Assembly: GCF_031624395.1 (NCBI RefSeq)
Contig: NZ_JAMQON010000004.1
Location: 385,923 to 449,922, forward strand
Direction: 5' to 3'
DNA length: 64,000 bases
Source: Halomicroarcula saliterrae
GTDB lineage: Archaea > Halobacteriota > Halobacteria > Halobacteriales > Haloarculaceae
In this document: piece by piece, positions 7,866-16,716 of the stretch
Numbering within the stretch: the stretch's first letter is position 1
Layout of the letters: every line of letters begins with the position of its first letter
The notes under the pieces: model-generated
The model's database searches: none
Told to the model about the DNA's origin: nothing
The model's input: the letters and a program-made list of their open reading frames with translations, nothing else
Translations under genes and position numbers: made by a program

Positions 7866-10085
7866 ATGGTCCGCCAGACACCCACCGACAGCCACCATCC
7901 CGGGCCGCCGCGGTTCCTGCAGGTCGGCCAGCGCATCGTCGACCCCGTCTTCGTCGACGTCGAACACGGGTTCGACCGTGACAACCTCGCACCGACGGTC
8001 GCGGGGACGCCGGAGCGCGACCCCGACGAGTACGGCGCTGCGGCCTTCACGTGGTCGCTCGCCTCGCGACCGGCCGGGAGCAGCGCCACGCTCCGGTACG
8101 CGCCGACGCCGTACGACGACCGCGACCGGTACGACCACGGCCTGCACAACACCGCCGAGTTCGAGCCCGACCGGCCGGGGACCTACGTCCTCGAACTCGC
8201 CGCGCCGGACGATACACACGAGTTGACGATACGCGTCTTCGACGGGGACGAGGACGCCGCGGCGGCCGACGGCGTCGGCGGCGCCGGGGCGACCGACAGC
8301 GGCGGGCCGCCGCGCATCGAACTCGGGGGCCGGTACGACGCGGCCGCCGACGAGTTCGTCGTCGAGTCCAACCCCGAGCTCGCGCCCGACAGCCACGCCG
8401 TCGAGTCCGAACTCGACGTGGCGTTTCTCCCGCACGACGCAGCGAGTCTCGAAGCGACCGACATCCGCGTCGAAGGGACGACCGCACGGGTCCCCGCGGC
8501 CGCACTGGACGGGCCGACAAGCGTCTACGCGGCGCCGTTCGACGGGCGCCGCGTGGGCGTGGCCGACCAGATACTGCTGGACCCCGACGGCGAGTCCGTC
8601 TCCCTCCCGAACCGACCGCCGGACTGGCTCGACGACGCCGTCGTCTACGAAATCTTCACCCGCTCGTTCGCCGGCGAACCCGGCGAGACGACGTTCGAGA
8701 CGCTGACGGAACGCGTCGGCTACCTCGACGGCCTCGGCGTCGACGTGGTGTGGCTGACACCCGTCGTCCCCGCCTGGAGCCCCACCGTCGAGTCGGCACC
8801 GGGCGGCCCCCACGGCTACAGCGCGACCGACTACTTCGACGTGGCCCCGGACCTGGGAACGCTGGCCGACTTCGACCGGTTCGTCGAGTCGTGTCACGAC
8901 CGCGGTATCCGGGTCTGTTTCGACCTCGTCGCGAACCACTGCGGCTGGACCCACCCGTTCTACCAGGACACCATCGCCGAACTCGGCCCCGAGCCCGACG
9001 ACCCCTACGCGTTCCCGGACGTCGAGGCGTGGGACGAGTCCTCGACGTACTTCGACTGGTTCGACCGCCAGCTGGGCCCGAGCCGCCACGACGCCGCACC
9101 GGCGGGGACCGGCTTCTTCGGCGTCCGGCTCCAGCCGAACCTGAACCACGGCAACGTCGCCCTGCGGGAGCACCTGCTCGCGGCCGTCGAGTTCTGGGCC
9201 GAGCGCGTGGACGCCTTCCGCTGTGACATCGCCTGGGGCGTTCCACACAGCTTCTGGAAAGAGGTCCGCGAGCGCGTGCGCGCAATGGACGCCGACTTCC
9301 TCCTGCTGGAAGAGGCCATCCCCCGGACGCCGGCCTTCGCCGCTTCGGAGTTCGACCTCCACTTCGATACGACGGGGTTTACCGACACAGTCCACGCTGT
9401 CGCTCGCGGCGAGCGACCGCCGGCCGACCTGCTGGACGCTATCGAGGCCCGCGAACGCGACGGGTTCCCCCGCTACACCCGGCTGCTCAACGCCACCGAG
9501 AACCACGACGAGGCCCGTCTGGCCCACGAGGCCGCCGTCGGCCACCGCGATGAGCCGGCGGCGGTGGCTCGGGCCGCGGCCGCAGCGGCCTGTACCCTCC
9601 CCGGCGTCCCGATGCTCTACTACGGACAGGAACGGCTCATCACCCGGCACGGAGAGCGCCGGGAACTGCCCTACGCCGACGACCCGGAGCGGGCCGACGA
9701 CATCGAGCGCGACCCGTACAAGCGGGCGTTCGTGAACTGGGAGACGTGTCCGGAGTCTCACCTCGAATTCTACCGCGACCTCGTCGCGTTCTACCACGAG
9801 TCGCCCGTGCTCGGGCCGACGGCCGGGCTCGTGCGCCCGGCCTACCGCACGGAGGCGCCCGAGGACGTGCTGGTCTTCGGTCGCGACGCCGGCGCGGAGA
9901 AACGCATCGTGGTCGTCAACTTCGCCGCCGACCCGCGGACCGTCGACCTCCGGCCGGTCGTCGACACCACGGACCGGTTCACGGGCACGGACGTGGCTGT
10001 CGCCCGGAGCGACGACGCCGTCACCGTCGAAGTCGAACGGCTCGCAGTGCTCTCGACGCCGACGCTGTTCGACCGGGGACGCTGA
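7866..10085 (+). CDS. GH13 alpha-amylase-family glycosidase, 739 aa
   Basis: The first about 240 residues form beta-sandwich modules (PGTYVLELAAPDDTHELTIRVFD); the barrel starts near DDAVVYEIFTRSFAG. GH13 motifs are in order: VCFDLVANHC (motif I), VDAFRCDIAW with the nucleophile Asp (II), LLLEEAIP with the acid Glu (III) and NATENHDEAR with the transition-state Asp (IV). A C-terminal beta domain ends the protein. No signal peptide, so it probably acts in the cytoplasm on alpha-glucans or maltodextrins. It begins just 226 bp from the divergent methyltransferase gene. Substrate specificity (amylase, neopullulanase or trehalose enzyme) cannot be fixed from motifs. Confidence 0.9.
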   Translation: MVRQTPTDSHHPGPPRFLQVGQRIVDPVFVDVEHGFDRDNLAPTVAGTPERDPDEYGAAAFTWSLASRPAGSSATLRYAPTPYDDRDRYDHGLHNTAEFEPDRPGTYVLELAAPDDTHELTIRVFDGDEDAAAADGVGGAGATDSGGPPRIELGGRYDAAADEFVVESNPELAPDSHAVESELDVAFLPHDAASLEATDIRVEGTTARVPAAALDGPTSVYAAPFDGRRVGVADQILLDPDGESVSLPNRPPDWLDDAVVYEIFTRSFAGEPGETTFETLTERVGYLDGLGVDVVWLTPVVPAWSPTVESAPGGPHGYSATDYFDVAPDLGTLADFDRFVESCHDRGIRVCFDLVANHCGWTHPFYQDTIAELGPEPDDPYAFPDVEAWDESSTYFDWFDRQLGPSRHDAAPAGTGFFGVRLQPNLNHGNVALREHLLAAVEFWAERVDAFRCDIAWGVPHSFWKEVRERVRAMDADFLLLEEAIPRTPAFAASEFDLHFDTTGFTDTVHAVARGERPPADLLDAIEARERDGFPRYTRLLNATENHDEARLAHEAAVGHRDEPAAVARAAAAAACTLPGVPMLYYGQERLITRHGERRELPYADDPERADDIERDPYKRAFVNWETCPESHLEFYRDLVAFYHESPVLGPTAGLVRPAYRTEAPEDVLVFGRDAGAEKRIVVVNFAADPRTVDLRPVVDTTDRFTGTDVAVARSDDAVTVEVERLAVLSTPTLFDRGR

Positions 10086-10197
10086 CGCTCTCGCAGGTGC
10101 CGGGACATCAGTTTTGTCGCTCCGGCACGAACGCCGACCCCCCACTGCCGACCCGGTCGGACCACTGCACGGCGTCGTCGGGGAACGGAGACCGACC

Positions 10198-10773
10198 ATG
10201 AGTCAGCAACCACCGTTCGACCGGCGGGAAGAACAGTCCGAGCAACAACGGGTGACAGGAGCAGAGCGTCGACAGCCCGGACAGCAACCACCACCACAGC
10301 AGCAGCCATCGCAACAGCAACCAACGCACCAGCAGCAACAACAGCCACCACAGCAGCAGCCACCGCACCACCGCCTATCGCGACAGCAACCACCACAACG
10401 GCAGCCACAGCAGCAGCCAACGCACCAGCAGCCACAGCAACAGTCACAGCAGCGACAGCCATCTCAACAGCGAGCGTCGTCCCGGAATCGACAGGGCGCC
10501 CAGCGCGGAGGGACAGGCGGTGCACAGAAAGTCGAGCAGGGCGACGAGTACGTCCACGTCCGGTTCCGGGACCCGGACGCCTTCGAGACGATTCGGACCC
10601 CCGACTGGGCGGCCCACGCGGCCCAGGACATCGCGCCGGGAGCCGAGGTCCGCACGGGGAAACTGAAGGGAAGCGGCGAGTGGCACACCGAATCGGTCCT
10701 GATTCCGACGCCGGTGGACCGGCAGACGGCCGTCCAGTTGGCGAATCGGATCGTCCGGAAAATCGGGGAGTGA
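10198..10773 (+). CDS. Gln/Pro-rich protein with a conserved C-terminal domain, 191 aa
   Basis: The first ATG in frame gives MSQQPPFDRREEQ. Residues about 25-95 are low-complexity Gln, Pro and His encoded by CAA/CAG/CCA triplets (10270-10465), a likely slippage-prone disordered tract. The C-terminal 75 residues (DEYVHVRFRDPDAFETIRTPDWAAHAAQDI...KLKGSGEWHTESVLIP) form a compact domain also seen in small haloarchaeal proteins without known function. It lies about 110 bp after the GH13 gene on the same strand and may be co-transcribed. Confidence 0.75.
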   Translation: MSQQPPFDRREEQSEQQRVTGAERRQPGQQPPPQQQPSQQQPTHQQQQQPPQQQPPHHRLSRQQPPQRQPQQQPTHQQPQQQSQQRQPSQQRASSRNRQGAQRGGTGGAQKVEQGDEYVHVRFRDPDAFETIRTPDWAAHAAQDIAPGAEVRTGKLKGSGEWHTESVLIPTPVDRQTAVQLANRIVRKIGE

Positions 10774-10800
10774 GCGGCCCGATACCGCGGCGTCAGGGTC

Positions 10801-12081
10801 TCACGTCCCGCCGTTCTGGACTCGCTGCCCGTCGGTGGCAGTCTCGACGACGACCAGTTCGAACTCCGGCCGGTCCCCGCCGGGCGTCCCCGTCGCTGTG
10901 CCTTCGGTCGGCGTCTGTCCGGGCGTTCCCTCTGTCGGCGTCTGTCCGGGCGTTCCCTCCGTCGGCGTCTGACCGGGCGTCGCCTCCGCAGTGCCTGTGT
11001 CGGCGTACCCGACCGCGAAGGCGCTGTAGACGGTGCCTGCTTCGAGCGAGACATCGGCGCTAACCGGTGGGCCTTGACCCTGGCCACCGCCCTGACCTTG
11101 ACCCTGACCACCGCCCTGACCCTGACCCGGAGTCTGCCCTTGACCTTGCCCGCCGCCCTGACCTTGACCCTGGCCACCGCCCTGACCTTGGCCCGGAGTC
11201 TGCCCTTGACCTTGTCCGCCGCCCTGGGGCGTTGCGACGATATTCACTTCCCCGAGGTTCGGGACCGCGTGGAAGATACGGACTCGGGACTGTCCCTCGG
11301 ACGGACTGGAGAGGTCGTCTTCGAGGAGTTCGACACGGAACGCGCCGGTCTCCTCCGGGGTCCCGGTTTCGCCGTCCGGTGGCGTCGAACCCCCACCGGG
11401 CGTGGGAGTGGCCGTGCCGGCAGGGGTCGTCCCACCGTCTCCCGCCGCCGGTCGAATCAGGAGTCGGTAGTCACCGGCCGGGACGGTCGCGCTCGCGCTC
11501 TCACCGAAGGCGAGGCCCTGAACGAGCGGCCCGGCCTGCCCGCCGCCACCCATCTGTAGCTCCTGCGCCATCGCCGGCGTCGCCCCCGTTTCCGTCCCCG
11601 CCGGCTCGGTCGGGGTCGCACCCCCGTCGGGCGTGGGAGTGGCCGTGCCGGTCGGCGTCTCGGCGGGTCCCTGTCCGGCCTCGCCGAAGGCGACGGCGGT
11701 GAGAGTCGCCCCCTGCTCGACGGTCACCTGCTGGTCGTAGAGCACCGTCTCGCCGTCCTGCGAACCAAAGAGGTCGCTGAGAAACCCGCCCAGAAGCCCC
11801 TGCTCGGCGGGGACGATCCGCAGCTGGTAGGTTCCCGGGTCGACCGACTGGTAGCTGGTCACGTTGCCGAAACTGAGCCCCTCGACGACCGCCTGGTCGT
11901 CGAGACGGACGGTGACGTCCGGGGCGTCCGGCGACGCGTGAGCGACCCGCAGGGCAGTCTCCCCGTCCTGTGTGGTCGGTGTCTGTTCCTGAGCCGTGAC
12001 GACGGAACTGCCGACGATTCCTGTGGCACCGATAATTCCCGCCCCCTGAATGACCCGTCGACGTGTCGTTGTCTCGTCCAT
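10801..12081 (-). CDS. Tat-exported DUF4397 protein with Gly/Gln-rich repeats, 426 aa
   Basis: Opens MDETTTRRRVIQGAGIIGAT, a twin-arginine signal peptide. The sequence LRVAHASPDAPDVTVRLDD...VDPGTYQLRIVPAE is a DUF4397 beta domain; a second copy appears after residue 265 as SRVRIFHAVPNLGEVNIVA. Between and after are low-complexity stretches: alternating GQGQ/GGGQGQ units (coded at about 11080-11220) and three PGQTPTEGT units near the C-terminus (about 10905-10980). It is exported folded and probably sits on the cell surface; the ligand is unknown. The repeat arrays are candidates for length variation. Confidence 0.85.
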   Translation of the reverse strand: MDETTTRRRVIQGAGIIGATGIVGSSVVTAQEQTPTTQDGETALRVAHASPDAPDVTVRLDDQAVVEGLSFGNVTSYQSVDPGTYQLRIVPAEQGLLGGFLSDLFGSQDGETVLYDQQVTVEQGATLTAVAFGEAGQGPAETPTGTATPTPDGGATPTEPAGTETGATPAMAQELQMGGGGQAGPLVQGLAFGESASATVPAGDYRLLIRPAAGDGGTTPAGTATPTPGGGSTPPDGETGTPEETGAFRVELLEDDLSSPSEGQSRVRIFHAVPNLGEVNIVATPQGGGQGQGQTPGQGQGGGQGQGQGGGQGQGQTPGQGQGGGQGQGQGGGQGQGPPVSADVSLEAGTVYSAFAVGYADTGTAEATPGQTPTEGTPGQTPTEGTPGQTPTEGTATGTPGGDRPEFELVVVETATDGQRVQNGGT

Positions 12082-12395
12082 CGTACGCGCGTCTGGTAGC
12101 CACTGTCTTTGTTATCAGCCGGGCACCGAGAGAAAGCCCACCGTATCCGCGAGCCCCGCGGTGGAGCGGGCTCGCCGCGACGGGTAACGTCACCGAGACG
12201 GCTCGCGACGCCGTGAAACCGTGGTCTACTGGTAACCACGCCGTCCGGTGCCACAGCGTGGCACCGCCGGCGGGCACTCGGTGCAGCAGTCGAACAAACC
12301 GCCGGACTGGGCGGCGATGCCCCGCAGCAGTCACTAAGTCTGCTTGCAGGCGAAGGCAGTACGGCGACACGAGCGCCCCACCTTGTGCGAACGCA
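12082..12395. other. Intergenic region without a gene
   Basis: This spacer between two divergent genes holds no supported coding frame. It contains several short GC-rich dyads (for example GCGAGCCCCGCGG against CCGCGACGGG around 12148-12182) and presumably both promoters, but no convincing TATA box is placed for the DUF4397 gene. Confidence 0.5.
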
Positions 12396-12659
12396 ATGTC
12401 AATGCTACAACAAGACGACTCGAACGCCAAAGAGAAGATGGACGAGGTGGCGGACTCGACGCCGATGTCGGCCGGTGACCCCGTCGCTGCAGCGGCGGTC
12501 GCGTCAGTGCTCTTTGCCTGGTACAACTTCTACATCAGAGGCGAGAAACAGACCGGTATCTTCGTCGGGCTCTGGGCGCCGACCATGCTCGCGGCCGCGA
12601 GCTACCTCCAGCAGAAGGATATCATCCGGAAGTTCAAGCAGGGACTCGCTTCGTTCTGA
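12396..12659 (+). CDS. Small membrane-associated protein, 87 aa
   Basis: MSMLQQDDSNAKEKMDE is followed by AGDPVAAAAVASVLFAWYNFYIRGEKQTGIFVGLWAPTMLAAASYL, which reads as two membrane segments around a short loop, then a basic tail (KDIIRKFKQGLASF). The pattern recurs in haloarchaeal small hypothetical proteins. The start is the first ATG after the intergenic stop. No partner gene; function unknown. Confidence 0.7.
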   Translation: MSMLQQDDSNAKEKMDEVADSTPMSAGDPVAAAAVASVLFAWYNFYIRGEKQTGIFVGLWAPTMLAAASYLQQKDIIRKFKQGLASF

Positions 12660-12685
12660 ACAGGTACGTCGCCACCGACCACCGC

Positions 12686-13195
12686 TCAGTAGTCGTAGAC
12701 AGCGGCGACGATACCCGCCGTCTGGCCGACGTTTGTCAACGTCAGCCCGGCAACGAGGGCCGCGGGAAGCGCCGCCGAGAGCCCGCCGACGTAGGCCACC
12801 GCGCCAGCGACGCTCAGGGCGCCGCCGGCGAGGTAGGCCCGCGGGCGGCGGTCGACGAGCCGACCGGTCGCGAGCAGTCCGGCGCCCGGGACGAGCATCC
12901 AGCCGACGACGGTCGCCGACAACAGTAGTTCCACCGGTGGCTCAGTGAGCAGTCCGGCGGTTCCCACGAGCGTGATCGCCAGTCCGGCGAGCAGGACTCG
13001 CTTCCACACTAGCAGGACGCCGTCGGTCATCTCCCGCCACGAGAGAACGGTGAAGGCCGCGATGATGGCGTCCATCACCAGATGGGCGATGAGGACGGTT
13101 CGGAGCGTGAGAAGGTCCAGATGCGCAGCTGTGGCGAAGGTCCACGCCAGCGGCACGAGGACGACGGGCCCGTTTTCGCGCAGTCGACGCAACAT
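12686..13195 (-). CDS. Membrane protein, about six TM segments, 169 aa
   Basis: From ATG 13195 the protein begins MLRRLRENGPVVLVPLAWTF and has hydrophobic segments near residues 10-27, 35-55, 65-85, 92-112, 120-138 and 145-165, with Arg-rich loops on the inside. This start is preferred over one 81 bp upstream because the extra residues are polar and unlike a membrane protein start. Convergent with the 87-aa gene. No family recognised. Confidence 0.7.
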   Translation of the reverse strand: MLRRLRENGPVVLVPLAWTFATAAHLDLLTLRTVLIAHLVMDAIIAAFTVLSWREMTDGVLLVWKRVLLAGLAITLVGTAGLLTEPPVELLLSATVVGWMLVPGAGLLATGRLVDRRPRAYLAGGALSVAGAVAYVGGLSAALPAALVAGLTLTNVGQTAGIVAAVYDY

Positions 13196-13363
13196 ACTCC
13201 GACGATTACCACCGAACCACAAGAGCGGTGTGGCTCCGGCCACCGAAGCGTCGTGTGAGGGAGTATCACGACACACACCGCCGGAGTCCGCCGATTACGG
13301 TGTTTCCGCCGTGGCGACTGTACCGACACTGTTATCCGTCGGCCCGGACTCTCTTTGGTTGCA

Positions 13364-13558
13364 ATGGCGAAAGGAACGGTTGATTTCTTCAACGACACTG
13401 GCGGCTACGGTTTCATCGATACTGAGGACGCGGACGAGGACGTCTTCTTCCACATGGAAGATATCGGCGGCCCGGACCTCGAAGAGGGACAGGAACTCGA
13501 ATTCGATATCGAGCAGGCGGACAAGGGTCCGCGAGCAAACAACGTTACCCGGCTCTAA
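13364..13558 (+). CDS. Cold-shock domain protein, copy 1, 64 aa
   Basis: A single cold-shock OB-fold: MAKGTVDFFNDTGGYGFIDT carries the RNP1-like GYGFI motif and DVFFHMED the RNP2-like motif. Such proteins bind single-stranded RNA or DNA as RNA chaperones. This copy differs from copies 2 and 3 at about eight positions (Thr5, Glu21, Ile34, Leu45, Asn59, Val61, Thr62). The ATG at 13364 is chosen over an upstream in-frame TTG because it aligns with the other copies. It is first of three tandem genes and probably carries the promoter. Confidence 0.93.
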   Translation: MAKGTVDFFNDTGGYGFIDTEDADEDVFFHMEDIGGPDLEEGQELEFDIEQADKGPRANNVTRL

Positions 13559-13560
13559 CA

Positions 13561-13755
13561 ATGGCGAAAGGCAAAGTCGATTTCTTCAACGACACGGGCG
13601 GGTACGGTTTCATCGACACTGACGACGCGGACGAGGACGTCTTCTTCCACATGGAAGACGTCGGCGGTCCGGACCTCGAAGAGGGTCAGGAAGTCGAGTT
13701 CGACATCGAGCAGGCGGACAAGGGTCCGCGAGCGACCAACCTGGAGCGTCTCTAA
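13561..13755 (+). CDS. Cold-shock domain protein, copy 2, 64 aa
   Basis: The second tandem copy, starting two bases after the stop of copy 1. Protein MAKGKVDFFNDTGGYGFIDT with the same GYGFI and VFFHMED nucleic-acid-binding motifs. Its 64 residues are identical to copy 3, although the DNA differs at third codon positions. No separate promoter fits in the 2-bp gap, so it is expected on one transcript with copies 1 and 3. Confidence 0.93.
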   Translation: MAKGKVDFFNDTGGYGFIDTDDADEDVFFHMEDVGGPDLEEGQEVEFDIEQADKGPRATNLERL

Positions 13756-13757
13756 CG

Positions 13758-13952
13758 ATGGCGAAAGGCAAAGTCGATTTCTTCAACGACACGGGCGGCT
13801 ACGGTTTCATCGACACCGATGACGCCGACGAAGACGTTTTCTTCCACATGGAAGACGTCGGCGGCCCGGACCTCGAAGAAGGACAGGAAGTCGAGTTCGA
13901 CATCGAGCAGGCGGACAAGGGTCCGCGCGCGACGAACCTCGAGCGACTGTAA
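13758..13952 (+). CDS. Cold-shock domain protein, copy 3, 64 aa
   Basis: The third tandem copy, two bases after copy 2 and identical to it in protein sequence. Synonymous differences (for example GATGACGCCGAC against GACGACGCGGAC) show that the duplication is not the newest possible or that selection holds the protein. A short T-rich stretch (GGTTTTCTGTC, 13956-13966) after the stop could end the transcript. Role as for the other copies: RNA chaperone, probably dosage-driven. Confidence 0.93.
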   Translation: MAKGKVDFFNDTGGYGFIDTDDADEDVFFHMEDVGGPDLEEGQEVEFDIEQADKGPRATNLERL

Positions 13953-14024
13953 GACGGTTTTCTGTCTACAGTCCCGAACTATTATCACCAGTCGTGAGCG
14001 ACGGCTACGCTCGCGGCCTGCCGC

Positions 14025-14765
14025 TCACTCGCCCAGCGGTGCCGCCGCCCGGTAGACCAGTTCCATCGGCAGCCCGCTGGCGTCGGTCGGCGGGTCCTCG
14101 GGGAGCGTGCGGAGCTCGCCGCCGCCGGGCTGGGCCGTGTAGGCCATGACCACGGCGTCGAGCACGCCCGACACAGGCACGTCGTGGCCGGCGGTCGCTT
14201 CGGCGGCCTTCTGGACGACGGGCGGCGCGTCGCGGTCGTGGCCGGCGAGCGTCCGCATCCGCTCTGCGTACCCCGCAGCGGTCGTCTCGTCGTGTGTCAG
14301 CGGCTCACCGGCGAAGGCCCGGAAGCAGAGCTCGGGATGGGTCCCGCGGACGACCGCGGCGGCCTCGGGGACCTCCTGTAGCAGCTCGTCACACATGGCG
14401 ACGCCGTCGGCGCGCTCGAAGGCGGCCTCGGCGAGTCGCGTGTCGGCCTTGCGTTCGTGGACCCGATTGGCCGTCGAGTAGCGGCGCTTCCGGGTGGCCT
14501 CCCGGACCGGCGGGTCGACGACAGCCACGCTGCGCGGGCCGAGCACGGCGCGAGCGCGTTCGTCACACCGGCGAACGGGGTCGCCCGACCCCACGAGGCC
14601 GACGGGAACGTCGACCAGCATCCGGCGCGTCTCCTCCTCGTAGGCCGCCCAGCAGTCCCCGATACCGTCGAAGACGCTCGTCTCTTCGTAGCCGGCCTCC
14701 GTGAACGCTACCGCCAGCCACGACCCGGCACAGAACGCGACGCCAACGTAGCGGTCCTCGGCCAT
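14025..14765 (-). CDS. DUF429-family protein, 246 aa
   Basis: VGVAFCAGSWLAVAF at the start is the RNase H-like first strand of the DUF429 family. VDVPVGLVGSGDPVRRCDERARAVLG, then HPELCFRAFAGEPLTHDETTAAGYAERM and the C-terminal SGVLDAVVMAYTA are the family's later blocks with conserved Asp and Glu. The fold suggests a nuclease, but no activity is established. It is divergently transcribed from the nucleotidyltransferase gene, with 74 bp between them. Confidence 0.85.
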   Translation of the reverse strand: MAEDRYVGVAFCAGSWLAVAFTEAGYEETSVFDGIGDCWAAYEEETRRMLVDVPVGLVGSGDPVRRCDERARAVLGPRSVAVVDPPVREATRKRRYSTANRVHERKADTRLAEAAFERADGVAMCDELLQEVPEAAAVVRGTHPELCFRAFAGEPLTHDETTAAGYAERMRTLAGHDRDAPPVVQKAAEATAGHDVPVSGVLDAVVMAYTAQPGGGELRTLPEDPPTDASGLPMELVYRAAAPLGE

Positions 14766-14839
14766 CGGTGGCTATCAGTGGCGCGGGCGCAAAAACCTGA
14801 CCCGCCCACCGTTTTGTAGCCGGGTCGCCACGACTGCGT

Positions 14840-15547
14840 ATGGACGGCGTCGTCCTGGCCGCGGGCGAGGGAACGCGAATGCGCCCGCTGACGGCCGACA
14901 GACCGAAGGCGCTCGTCGAGGTCGCCGGGAAGCCGCTGCTGGAGCACGCCCTCGATGCCCTGCTGTCGGTCGGCGTCGACCGCATCGCGGTCGTCGTCGG
15001 CTACCGGGGCGAGCAAATCGTCGACCGCTACGGCGACGGCTACCGCGACACGCCCATCGAACACGTCGAACAGGCCGACCAGCTGGGGACCGCCCACGCG
15101 CTCGAACAGGCGATACCCGTGGTCGAAGCGCCGTTCGTCGTGCTGCACGGCGACAACGTCTGCCGGGCGAACCTCGACGGTGTGGTCGCCCGACACCGCG
15201 AGACCGACGCGGCCGCGACGCTGCTGGTCGAATCCGTCTCCCGCGAACAGGCCCGGACGACCGGCGTCGTCGAGACCGACAGCGCCGGTCGCGTCACCGG
15301 ACTGGTCGAGAAGCCAGACGAGCCGCCGTCGACGCTCGTAAATCGCGGGTTCTACGCGTTCGGGCCGGACATCGGGCCAGCGCTGTCTCGCATCGACCCC
15401 GCCCCTCGGGGCGAGTACGAGCTCGCCGACGCCATCGACAGCCTCCTGCGGCGGGGCCACCGCGTCGAGACGGTCGAGCTCGACGGCTGGTGTCACAACG
15501 TCAACGAGCCGGCCGACAGGGAACGAGTCACAGAGCGGCTGGAGTGA
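14840..15547 (+). CDS. Sugar-phosphate nucleotidyltransferase, 235 aa
   Basis: MDGVVLAAGEGTRMRPLTADRPKALVEVAGKPLLEH is the nucleotide-binding signature (GxGTRxxPLT...PK) of the RmlA/GlmU uridylyl- and thymidylyltransferases; VVLHGDNV is the metal-binding strand and LVEKPDEPPS the sugar-binding loop. At 235 aa it is a catalytic domain only; the C-terminal left-handed beta-helix of archaeal GlmU or Agl proteins is missing. It activates a sugar-1-phosphate for surface glycan or N-glycan synthesis; the sugar is not determined. Ends two bases before the convergent gene. Confidence 0.85.
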   Translation: MDGVVLAAGEGTRMRPLTADRPKALVEVAGKPLLEHALDALLSVGVDRIAVVVGYRGEQIVDRYGDGYRDTPIEHVEQADQLGTAHALEQAIPVVEAPFVVLHGDNVCRANLDGVVARHRETDAAATLLVESVSREQARTTGVVETDSAGRVTGLVEKPDEPPSTLVNRGFYAFGPDIGPALSRIDPAPRGEYELADAIDSLLRRGHRVETVELDGWCHNVNEPADRERVTERLE

Positions 15548-15549
15548 GA

Positions 15550-16551
15550 TTACTGGGGCGTTGCCAGCAGGTCCCCGGGCAGGTCGCCCGGCAGCTCGTC
15601 GCGGTCGTGGGCCGCCTCGAAATCGGGGTCGGGCCCCATCGGAACGATACGCTTCGGGCTCACGTCCGGGTGGGTGGTGTAGTAGTGCTCCTTGATGTGG
15701 CTCATATCGACTGTCTCGGCCACGCCGGGCGTCTGGTACAGGTCGCGGAGGTACGGCCAGAGGTTGTCGTACTCGCGGATGAGCCGGTGGTTGCACATGA
15801 AGTGCGTGTGGTAGACCTCGTCGAACCGGACCAGCGTCGTGAACATACAGATGTCCGCCTCGGTCAGGCGGTCCCCGGCGAGGTAGCGCTGGTCTTCGAG
15901 CACGTCGTCCCAGTGGTCGAGCGCCTCGAACAGTTCGGAGACGGCCTCGTCGTAGGCCGACTGCGTGTCGGCGAAACCGGAGCGGTAGACGCCGTTGTTG
16001 ATGGGCTCGTAGATGTCCTCGATGATGTGGTCGATATCGTCCTGATACCCCTCGGGGTAGAGGTCCACGTCGTGTTCCGCGACCGCGTCGAACTCGGTGT
16101 CGAGCATCCGGAGGATCTCCTTTGACTCGTTGTTGACGATGGTCTCTTCGCGCGTGTCCCAGAGAACGGGGACCGTCACGCGGCCAGTCATGTCGGGGTC
16201 GGCCTCGGCGTACAGCTCCCGGAGGTAGTCCGACCCGTACAGCGAGTCCTCGGTACAGCCCGCTTTCTCGGGCGTGAACTGCCAGCCGCCGTCCCCCCGG
16301 TAGGGGTCGACGACGTCGACGCTGATGGCGTCTTCGAGCCCCTTCAGCGCTCGGACGAGCAACGTCCGGTGGGCCCACGGACACGCGAGCGAGACGTACA
16401 GGTGGTAGCGGCCGGCCTCGGGCTGGAAGCGGGCGTCGGGGTCGTCCTCGATACGGTTCCGGAAACTGGTCTCCTGTCTGTCGAACTCGCCGTCCTCGTT
16501 CGTGCTCTGATAGGCGTCTGTGCGCCACTCGCCGTCGACTAACATGTTCAT
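15550..16551 (-). CDS. Glutathionyl-hydroquinone reductase-like (GST family), 333 aa
   Basis: Matches the YqjG/ECM4 xi-class family: [26 protein letters not shown] carries the catalytic CPWAH with its Cys, [17 protein letters not shown] is the thiol-substrate loop, and [48 protein letters not shown] complete the C-terminal helical domain. Bacterial members reduce glutathionyl-hydroquinones; haloarchaea use gamma-glutamylcysteine instead of glutathione, so that thiol is the inferred partner. The ATG at 16551 (MNMLVDGEW) is preferred over an upstream in-frame start. Confidence 0.9.
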   Translation of the reverse strand: MNMLVDGEWRTDAYQSTNEDGEFDRQETSFRNRIEDDPDARFQPEAGRYHLYVSLACPWAHRTLLVRALKGLEDAISVDVVDPYRGDGGWQFTPEKAGCTEDSLYGSDYLRELYAEADPDMTGRVTVPVLWDTREETIVNNESKEILRMLDTEFDAVAEHDVDLYPEGYQDDIDHIIEDIYEPINNGVYRSGFADTQSAYDEAVSELFEALDHWDDVLEDQRYLAGDRLTEADICMFTTLVRFDEVYHTHFMCNHRLIREYDNLWPYLRDLYQTPGVAETVDMSHIKEHYYTTHPDVSPKRIVPMGPDPDFEAAHDRDELPGDLPGDLLATPQ

Positions 16552-16716
16552 GGTACCGCTGGTTGGCGCTCGACCGGCATAAACACCCAAGCGAGGTTAC
16601 ACGCGTGTCACCGCCCGTGTCGGGCCGGTCGCGGTGTGTGCCACCTCGGCGCACCCGAGCGGCCCCCATCGAAGCCCTTATTGGGGCGCTCGGCCACGTC
16701 TCGACCAAGAGTACCT

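Noticed and set aside
10801..11220. Possible CRISPR array or tandem DNA repeat in the DUF4397 gene
   Set aside because: The repeats are in-frame codons for Gly/Gln and Pro/Thr units within one ORF; no spacers and no cas genes.
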